From Chitinibacter sp. GC72 (GTDB taxonomy: Bacteria > Pseudomonadota > Gammaproteobacteria > Burkholderiales > Chitinibacteraceae): a DNA stretch of 36,076 nucleotides. Shown in pieces: positions 30,403 through 36,076 of this stretch. The notes beneath the pieces were generated by a model. That model was not told the origin of the DNA and did no database searches. It saw only the letters and a program-made list of their open reading frames with translations. The position numbers and the translations under genes are program-made. Numbering within the stretch: the stretch's first letter is position 1; every line of letters starts with the position of its first letter. The stretch is from assembly GCF_009760905.1 (NCBI RefSeq), contig NZ_VIRW01000027.1, forward strand, positions 1-36,076. Reading direction: 5' to 3'.

Positions 30403-30451
30403 GGGTATTTTGCTGTATTTCAATTTAATATTGATTCTCAGCCCAATACCC
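30403..30451. repeat. GGGTAT-ended palindromic element, copy D, after hsdS
   Basis: Arms GGGTATTTTGCTG (30403-30415) and CAGCCCAATACCC (30439-30451) pair at 11 of 13 positions around a 23-base AT-rich loop. It lies between the REP-like hairpin and the end of pepN, and could close the pepN transcript on the minus strand although it lacks a clean T tract. Confidence 0.6.
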
Positions 30452-30466
30452 TTGCTTTTTTGTGCA

Positions 30467-33136
30467 TTAAACGCTAAGCGCCTTGCTCACAATCTCAAAC
30501 GTATCCGACGACAAACCCTGATGATCGCGAATGCGCTCCAGCTCTTGTTTCATCAACTCGCGGCGTGATGGTTCGATTTTCTTCCAGCGGTTAAAGCAGC
30601 TGGCCAGGCGGGCGGCGATTTGCGGGTTGATGGCGTCGAGCTCGATGATTTTCTCGGCGGCAAACGCGTAGCCATAGCCGTCTGCGGCGTGAAAATGCTG
30701 CAGATTGAGCACGCAGAATGAGGTGATCAGCGAGCGTACTTTATTCGGGTTTTTCAGCGAAAAGGCCGGGTGCGAGAGCAGAGATTGCACGCGGTTGAGC
30801 GTGCCTTGGCGGCGGCTGGTGGCTTGCAGTGCAAACCATTTATCCATCACCAGTGCGTCGTCTTTCCATTGCGCGGCAAAGTCGGCCAGCTGCTCTTCGC
30901 CTTCGTCGTGGCCGTGGCGGTTGACCAGGGCTTTGAGCGCGGCGAGGCGATCGGTCATATTGTCGGCTTTGCGGTATTGGTCGGCCAGCAGGCTGGCAAT
31001 CATTTTCTCGTCGAGCTCAGCCAGATAGTCAAGGCAGACATTTTTCAGGCTGCGGCGCGCGACTTGCTCGCCATCGTAGCGGTAGGGCGTGCCGTCGTTG
31101 AGGCGCTGATAAATGGCGAGCAACTCCTGCCGTGTTTCGCGGGCGATGTGCTGTTTCAGCGTCTGGCAGACCAGTGAAAGGCGGCCTGGATCGACGTCGG
31201 ATAATTGCTCGAGCAGGTAGTTTTCTGCCGGCAGCTGCAACATCAGGGCAATCAGCGCGGGGTCAAATTTGTCGGCGTGTTCGAGATAGCCGCTGAGCAG
31301 TTTGCGGTAGGCGGCGATAAAGTTGTCCGGTGCGGCCAGTGGCAGGCTGGTTTCCTGTGCATACAGGCGTTTGATCAGCAGGGTGGCAAAAGTGTTGGCT
31401 GCTTCCCAGCGCGCAAAGGCATCGCTGTCGTGCGCCATCAGGAATACCAGGTCATCATCGCTGTAATCGTATTCCAGCACCACCGGTGCGGAAAAATCAC
31501 GCAGCAGGGACGGCACAGGCAGGCAGGGTACATGCGTGAAGGTAAAGCTTTGTGTTGTTTCACGCAGCTGTAAGACGCGGGTTGTTGCGCCTGCGTGCGC
31601 TTCGCCAGCCAGCTGCAGCGGCAAATCCTGCCCCCGGCGGTCAATCAGGCCGATGGCAAAGGGGATATGAAACGGCAATTTATGGTCTTGCCCCGGCGTA
31701 GGCGGGCAGGATTGAGTTAGGGTGAGGGTATAGCTCTGCGTCTCAGCCTGGTATGAGCCCTGGGCCGATACCCTGGGGGTGCCTGCCTGACTGTACCAGC
31801 GTTCAAACTGCGTCAGATCGACATGATTCGGACCTATTTGATTGGCATCCGCCATCGCCGCGCGGAAATCATCGCAAGTGACGGCTTGGCCATCGTGACG
31901 TTTGAAATACAAATCCATGCCTTTGCGGAAACCATCGCGCCCCAGCAGCGTTTCGTACATCCGTACCACTTCGCTGCCTTTCTCGTAAATGGTCATGGTG
32001 TAGAAATTATTGATTTCCAGATATTCATCGGGACGAATCGGGTGAGCTTGCGGGCCGGCATCTTCGGCAAACTGGCTGGTGCGCAGCGTGCGCACATTGC
32101 CGATGCGTTGCACGGCGCGGCTGCCGATGTCGCTGGAGAATTCCTGATCGCGATAGACCGTCAGGCCTTCTTTGAGCGAGAGCTGAAACCAATCTCGGCA
32201 GGTGACGCGATTGCCGGTCCAGTTGTGGAAGTATTCGTGTGCCACCACGGCGTCAATGCCATCAAAATCGACGTCGGTCGCGGTTTCCGGCTTGGCGAGC
32301 ACAAATTTGGTATTGAAGATATTCAATCCCTTGTTTTCCATCGCGCCCATATTAAAGTCCGACACGGCAACGATCATATAGGTGTCCAGATCGTATTCGA
32401 GGCCGAAGCGCTCTTCGTCCCAGGCCATGGCTTTTTGTGCGGCGGCGAGTGCGTGATGGCATTTATCCAGATTGCCCGGCTCGACGTAGATTTCGATATT
32501 GATGGTGCGGCCCGATTGCGTCTGGTGCGTGCCGGACAGTACGACCAACTTACCAGCCACCAGCGCAAACAGATACGCCGGTTTTTTAAATGGATCGACC
32601 CATTTGACCCAGTGGCGGTTCTTGTCGAGCTGGCCCGCGCCAACGCGGTTGCCATTCGAGAGCAGCACCGGATATTTGGTTTTGTCAGCGATGATGGTCG
32701 TCGTGAATTTGGCCATCACGTCCGGCCGATCAAGGTAATAGGTGATTTTTCGAAAGCCTTCGGCCTCGCACTGGGTAAAGAAATTGCCGTTCGATTGATA
32801 CAGCCCCATCAGGCTGGTGTTGCTGGCCGGATCAACGATGGTAACGATTTCCAGAATGCCATCTTCGGGCATCGTGCTGATAGACAGGGTGTATTCATCA
32901 ATACAGTAGCCCTCGGCCGTGAGCACAGCGCCGTCCAGTTTGATGCTTTCCAGCTGCAGCGCTTCGCCATGCAGCACCAGTGGCGTATCTGCGGCCACGC
33001 CCTTATTGCGCCGGATAATCAGCCGGGAAACGACTTTTGTCTGGGTATCGTCCAGATCGAAAGTCAAATCAACGCGGTCAATCAGATAGCTAGGGGGGGT
33101 ATAGTCAAGGCGATGGATGGCTTGGCGGCTGCTCAT
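30467..33136 (-). CDS. pepN: Aminopeptidase N (M1 family)
   Basis: An 889-residue zinc metallopeptidase that removes N-terminal residues from peptides in the cytoplasm. The exopeptidase motif GAMEN is at 264-268. The zinc site HEYFHNW begins at His300, with His304 and Glu323 (HExxH, 18 residues, E) present and Glu301 as catalytic base. The N-terminal beta domain, thermolysin-like domain, a small beta domain (about 440-540) and the long alpha-helical C-terminal domain give the usual E. coli-type length. The ATG at 33134-33136 fits the family N-terminus. It is a single gene, divergent from the sulfite reductase operon. Confidence 0.97.
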   Translation of the reverse strand: MSSRQAIHRLDYTPPSYLIDRVDLTFDLDDTQTKVVSRLIIRRNKGVAADTPLVLHGEALQLESIKLDGAVLTAEGYCIDEYTLSISTMPEDGILEIVTIVDPASNTSLMGLYQSNGNFFTQCEAEGFRKITYYLDRPDVMAKFTTTIIADKTKYPVLLSNGNRVGAGQLDKNRHWVKWVDPFKKPAYLFALVAGKLVVLSGTHQTQSGRTINIEIYVEPGNLDKCHHALAAAQKAMAWDEERFGLEYDLDTYMIVAVSDFNMGAMENKGLNIFNTKFVLAKPETATDVDFDGIDAVVAHEYFHNWTGNRVTCRDWFQLSLKEGLTVYRDQEFSSDIGSRAVQRIGNVRTLRTSQFAEDAGPQAHPIRPDEYLEINNFYTMTIYEKGSEVVRMYETLLGRDGFRKGMDLYFKRHDGQAVTCDDFRAAMADANQIGPNHVDLTQFERWYSQAGTPRVSAQGSYQAETQSYTLTLTQSCPPTPGQDHKLPFHIPFAIGLIDRRGQDLPLQLAGEAHAGATTRVLQLRETTQSFTFTHVPCLPVPSLLRDFSAPVVLEYDYSDDDLVFLMAHDSDAFARWEAANTFATLLIKRLYAQETSLPLAAPDNFIAAYRKLLSGYLEHADKFDPALIALMLQLPAENYLLEQLSDVDPGRLSLVCQTLKQHIARETRQELLAIYQRLNDGTPYRYDGEQVARRSLKNVCLDYLAELDEKMIASLLADQYRKADNMTDRLAALKALVNRHGHDEGEEQLADFAAQWKDDALVMDKWFALQATSRRQGTLNRVQSLLSHPAFSLKNPNKVRSLITSFCVLNLQHFHAADGYGYAFAAEKIIELDAINPQIAARLASCFNRWKKIEPSRRELMKQELERIRDHQGLSSDTFEIVSKALSV

Positions 33137-33350
33137 AAATGCGGCTCTTCAGGCTGGCAGATAAAGTCTGCAAGATTAACCCTAGGCTGCGTGTAAGACA
33201 ATGGCGTGCCAGTGGTGATTATCTTCAATTGCCGCCAGTCGGCAAATGTGCCGCCAGAGCAAGGCTTGCCGCGGACTGCCACAATCGGCATCGCAATCAT
33301 TCAATGCTCTGGGGTTTGCGTTGGGTCAGATAGAACTAAAAAACTGATAC

Positions 33351-33380
33351 ATATTCAAAAAGAATCGTTCTCTTGAATAT
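33351..33380 (+). promoter_or_regulatory. Inverted repeat upstream of the sulfite/nitrite reductase operon
   Basis: ATATTCAA (33351-33358) and TTGAATAT (33373-33380) form a perfect 8-bp inverted repeat with a 14-base centre, about 50-80 bp before the reductase start codon. LysR-type activators such as CysB bind spaced dyads near such promoters, so an operator is likely; the regulator is not identified. The rest of 33137-33431 shows no gene. Confidence 0.5.
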
Positions 33381-33431
33381 AGAAGGGCTGGTATTATTGC
33401 AGACTGTTAGCCGTATAACCGGATAGAAGCC

Positions 33432-35114
33432 ATGTATATTTACGACGATTACGACCAAAAGATCGTGGACCAGCGCGTAGCGCAGTACCGCGACCAGACG
33501 CGCCGCTATTTGGCTGGCGAATTGACCGACGATGAATTCCGCCCGCTGCGCCTGCAAAATGGTTTGTATATTCAGCGTCTGGCCCCGATGTTGCGCGTTG
33601 CCATTCCATATGGCCATTTGCGCAGTGCGCAAGTGCGCAAGCTGGCCGAATTGGCGCGTAAATACGACAAAGGTTATGTGCATTTCACCACGCGCCAGAA
33701 TGTGCAGTACAACTGGCCAGCGCTAGAAAACGTGCCAGAGATGTTGGCCGAATTAGCAACCGTACAAATGCACGGCATTCAAACTTCGGGCGCCTGTATT
33801 CGTAATACTACGTCGGACCAATTTGCTGGCGTAGCGTTTGACGAGATCGTCGATCCACGCCCATGGTGTGAAATCATCCGCCAGTGGTCGACTTTCCATC
33901 CAGAATTTGCTCACTTGCCACGTAAATTTAAGATCGCTGTGAACGGTGCCAAAGAAGATCGTGCCGCGGTGTTGGTGCATGACATTGGTATCAATGTGAA
34001 ATTGAACGCCGCCGGTGAAGTGGGTTTTGAAATTTTCGTCGGCGGTGGCCTAGGTCGTACGCCAATGATTGGCGATTTGATCAAGCCTTGGCTCGAGCCC
34101 AAACACCTGCTGACTTATCTGAACGCAGTACTGCGCGTGTATAACCGCTACGGCCGTCGGGATAATAAATACAAGGCGCGGATCAAGATTCTGGTCAAAG
34201 CGATGACGCCGGAAGCGTTTGCCGCCAAGGTCGAGCAGGAATGGGCTTTTGAGAAAGACGGCCCGCAAACGCTGACCGATGCCGAAATCGCACGTAATCA
34301 CCGATTCTTCACTGCCCCAGCTTATGAAACCTTGCCAGCTGACGATGCTGAGTTCATCGCGGCCAAAGCAGCCAATCCGGCTTTTGCACGTTGGGTAGAG
34401 CGCAATGTCTTTGCGCACAAAGTTGCTGGCTATGCTGCGGTGACGTTCTCGCTGAAGAAAACCGGCGTGCCACCGGGCGATGCAACCGATGCGCAACTCG
34501 ATGATGTCGCTGATCTGGCTGACCGCTTCAGCTTTGGTGAAGTGCGTGTCTCGCACGGGCAGAATCTGATTCTGGCCGATGTGAAGCAATCTCAATTGTT
34601 TGCCCTGTGGGAAGAAGCCAAGCGCATCGGCTTTGCAACGCCCAATATTGGCTTGCTCACTGATGTGATCTGCTGTCCGGGTGGCGACTTCTGCGCCCTG
34701 GCCAACGCCAAATCAATTCCGGTGGCCCAAGCTATCCAGGAGCGTTTCGACGATCTGGATTATCTATTTGATCTGGGTGAAATCGACGTCAATATGTCGG
34801 GCTGTATCAATGCCTGCGGCCATCACCACGTTGGCAATATTGGCGTACTGGGCGTGGATAAAAACAATGCCGAGTATTACCAGATTACGCTGGGTGGCCG
34901 TCAAGGCGCCGACGCGAAAATCGGCAAGGTGATTGGCCCATCTTTCGCGCAGGAAGAAATGCCTGATGTAATGAGCAAAATCATCGACGTGTTTGTAGCG
35001 AACCGCGAAGGCGAAGAGCGCTTTATCGATGTGTTCGATCGCATCGGTGCCGAGCCTTTCAAAGCCAAAGTTTACGAAGGCAAACCGATTCGCAAGGAGA
35101 AAGCTGATGCCTAA
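33432..35114 (+). CDS. cysI: Nitrite/sulfite reductase, hemoprotein (CysI-like)
   Basis: A 560-residue sirohaem and [4Fe-4S] enzyme that reduces sulfite to sulfide with six electrons for cysteine synthesis; assimilatory nitrite reductases share the fold. The duplicated ferredoxin-like halves are visible (VHFTTRQNVQYNW early, VRVSHGQNLILADV later). Cluster ligands are Cys415, Cys421, Cys458 and Cys462 in CCPGGDFC and SGCINACGHHHVGN. ATG at 33432 has GATAGAAG upstream. The downstream DUF934 gene overlaps by 8 bp, a pair typical of beta- and some gammaproteobacteria in which sulfite is the expected substrate. No flavoprotein partner (CysJ) is seen. Confidence 0.92.
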   Translation: MYIYDDYDQKIVDQRVAQYRDQTRRYLAGELTDDEFRPLRLQNGLYIQRLAPMLRVAIPYGHLRSAQVRKLAELARKYDKGYVHFTTRQNVQYNWPALENVPEMLAELATVQMHGIQTSGACIRNTTSDQFAGVAFDEIVDPRPWCEIIRQWSTFHPEFAHLPRKFKIAVNGAKEDRAAVLVHDIGINVKLNAAGEVGFEIFVGGGLGRTPMIGDLIKPWLEPKHLLTYLNAVLRVYNRYGRRDNKYKARIKILVKAMTPEAFAAKVEQEWAFEKDGPQTLTDAEIARNHRFFTAPAYETLPADDAEFIAAKAANPAFARWVERNVFAHKVAGYAAVTFSLKKTGVPPGDATDAQLDDVADLADRFSFGEVRVSHGQNLILADVKQSQLFALWEEAKRIGFATPNIGLLTDVICCPGGDFCALANAKSIPVAQAIQERFDDLDYLFDLGEIDVNMSGCINACGHHHVGNIGVLGVDKNNAEYYQITLGGRQGADAKIGKVIGPSFAQEEMPDVMSKIIDVFVANREGEERFIDVFDRIGAEPFKAKVYEGKPIRKEKADA

Positions 35115-35613
35115 GCAAGTTATTATCAATCGCGATATCGTCGATAACCGCTGGACTCGCGTCGTCGCCGACGAAGAGGGTGGGGTATCTGTTCCTGGCG
35201 AAGGCGCTATCTTGGTTCCATACCAATACTGGCTGGGGCATCGTGAAGAGTTGGCAGGCCGTGAAGTTGCGATCTGCTTTGCGCCGGACGACGAACCAGA
35301 ATCTTTGCCAGTTGACGCAAATACGTTCCCGATGATCGCCTGCGATTTCCCTGCGTTTACCGATGGTCGTGGGTTCTCGATTGGCCGCCTGCTGCGAGTA
35401 CGCTACGGCTTTACTGGCGAATTGCGCGCTGTGGGTGATGTATTCAAAGACACGTTGAACTATCTGGCACGTTGCGGTTTTACCGCCTTCGAAGTGCGTG
35501 CCGACAAAGACATCAATGAAGCGCTCAAAGGGATTGATGATTTCACCGAGTTTTATCAATCTAGCGTTGATGTGCCTAGCCCATTGTTCCTGCGCCGGCC
35601 CGTGACTGTTTAG
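35107..35613 (+). CDS. DUF934-family protein, partner of the sulfite reductase
   Basis: A 168-residue protein of the DUF934 family. It starts MPKQVIINRDIVDNRW and contains GAILVPYQYW, FPAFTDGRGFSIGRLLR and RYGFTGELRAVGDVFKDTLNYLARCGF, the most conserved part. Members are regularly encoded directly after CysI-like reductases and have been suggested to assist electron delivery to them; the mechanism is unproven. The start overlaps the cysI stop by 8 bp and follows AAGGAGA by eight bases, an excellent ribosome site. It is the last gene of the operon, before a terminator. Confidence 0.9.
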   Translation: MPKQVIINRDIVDNRWTRVVADEEGGVSVPGEGAILVPYQYWLGHREELAGREVAICFAPDDEPESLPVDANTFPMIACDFPAFTDGRGFSIGRLLRVRYGFTGELRAVGDVFKDTLNYLARCGFTAFEVRADKDINEALKGIDDFTEFYQSSVDVPSPLFLRRPVTV

Positions 35614-35640
35614 TCACCAAAACCAGTTTGTATATACCAA

Positions 35641-35672
35641 CTCAGCCCGCGCCAGCGGGCTGAGTGCTTTTC
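35641..35672 (+). terminator. Terminator of the sulfite reductase operon
   Basis: A perfect 10-bp stem CTCAGCCCGC / GCGGGCTGAG (35641-35650, 35655-35664) with loop GCCA, followed by TGCTTTT, a short T tract. Confidence 0.8.
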
Positions 35673-35867
35673 GGCTTAGTGTTTGCACTGTTTGAGCGTT
35701 CGGTGTCGCTATTTCTGCCCATTGCGCGCAGTTTTTGCTGGTGTTGTTCAGTACTGTGCTGGTGCTGGTCGTTTGATTTTCGCGTTCGCTGCCAGAATGT
35801 TTCAAACTTCGTTTCCTTATCAATCAATCACTTAGCATCTTTCTTTCCTTTTCTTTGTCGATAGGTG
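35673..35867. other. Spacer before the rRNA promoter
   Basis: About 195 bp with no credible gene. T-rich and pyrimidine-rich sequence (35818-35860) lies directly before the promoter, where upstream activating elements of rRNA promoters are found. Confidence 0.4.
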
Positions 35868-35896
35868 TTGACGTGTTTCAAGGCGGTGGGTATAGT
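35868..35896 (+). promoter_or_regulatory. Strong sigma-70 promoter, probably of a ribosomal RNA operon
   Basis: TTGACG (35868-35873) and TATAGT (35891-35896) with exactly 17 bp between, followed by a GC-rich discriminator (TCGGCC). This form is typical of growth-rate-controlled rRNA promoters, and the sequence after it matches an rRNA leader. Confidence 0.85.
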
Positions 35897-36076
35897 TCGG
35901 CCTCTCTGCTGATGACGCAGCGAAACAAAACGAGTTTCTCTCTGTCTCACACCGATCTTTAACAAATTACAGCCGATGAGTGTGAGTGCTTGATTCGTAA
36001 GTCGAAACAAGTGCTTGCACTCAATTGAAAAGAAAGTAAAACAAGACGAACTTTATTGTTCATCTCGTTTTTTTCT
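35897..36076 (+). other. Ribosomal RNA operon leader (boxA region); 16S gene lies outside the window
   Basis: The leader contains GATCTTTAACAAATTACAG (35954-35972), matching the boxA antitermination element (CTTTAACA core) found before 16S genes. A dyad GAGTGC/GCACTC lies around 35977-36022 and a further imperfect stem at the window end (GAAC/GTTC near 36050-36062). No 16S rRNA bases are recognised, so the gene must start beyond 36076. Confidence 0.8.

Noticed and set aside
30331-30467. Right attachment site copying the tRNA 3' end
   Set aside because: No stretch resembling GGTTCAAGTCC or GTGGGCCCACCA was found at the island's right side, so no att pair is claimed.
31823-33196. 457-codon plus-strand frame over pepN
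   Set aside because: It lies wholly opposite pepN, whose catalytic motifs are intact; the long open frame results from codon bias of the real gene and has no family resemblance.
35614-35827. Small minus-strand frames after the DUF934 gene
   Set aside because: They start in the rRNA upstream region and read through the terminator stem; no ribosome site or similarity.
1-36076. CRISPR array
   Set aside because: No regularly spaced direct repeats of 24-40 bp were seen; the repeats found are tandem codon repeats, IS ends or palindromes.

Overview
The window comes from a Gram-negative, chitin-degrading bacterium, most likely a betaproteobacterium of the Neisseriales (Chitinibacter/Deefgea/Iodobacter-like). 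This is inferred from the secreted GH18 chitinase with two chitin-binding domains, the rpsU-yqeY-dnaG-rpoD block, the beta-type nitrite/sulfite reductase plus DUF934 pair, and the style of the RpoD and PepN proteins. No 16S gene is inside the window, so the genus cannot be fixed.

Layout. (1) 1-609: the left end of an IS66-type insertion sequence with tnpA and the first bases of tnpB. It is followed by a second copy of the same left end that runs off the window; the shared repeat is exactly 127 bp, which suggests a contig end. (2) 617-9639, minus strand: an eleven-gene, tightly overlapping secretion/pilus operon (gspG-gspF-gspE, then PilM-, PilN-, PilO- and PilP-like genes, a lipoprotein secretin and three minor pseudopilins). 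It mixes type II secretion and type IV pilus/MSHA architecture. (3) 9910-11856, minus: a large secreted chitinase, a plausible but unproven substrate of the machine next to it, with a long upstream region carrying repeated CCGATTGTA motifs. (4) 12436-16054: sodB, a CobD/CbiB-like membrane protein, an FAH-family hydrolase and tsaD. (5) 16138-21602: the macromolecular synthesis block rpsU-yqeY-GNAT-dnaG-rpoD followed by a CAU-anticodon tRNA.

(6) 21612-30451: an accessory island beside the tRNA. It starts with the broken C-terminal end of a tyrosine-recombinase integrase and carries a type I restriction-modification system whose genes are interrupted by a HipB/HipA toxin-antitoxin pair (hsdR-hipB-hipA-hsdM-hsdS). 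Small imperfect palindromes with GGGTAT ends sit directly before the hsdM start codon, in frame inside the hsdS spacer, after hsdS, and once more outside the island next to tsaD. (7) 30467-35613: pepN and a divergent sulfite/nitrite reductase operon. (8) 35868-36076: a strong promoter and leader typical of a ribosomal RNA operon, cut off by the window end before 16S.

The most unusual points are the type I R-M system with embedded hipBA, the palindrome family that forms an hsdM ribosome-site hairpin and part of the HsdS protein, and the hybrid secretion operon. Function assignments rest on motif recognition by eye; no database search was run.
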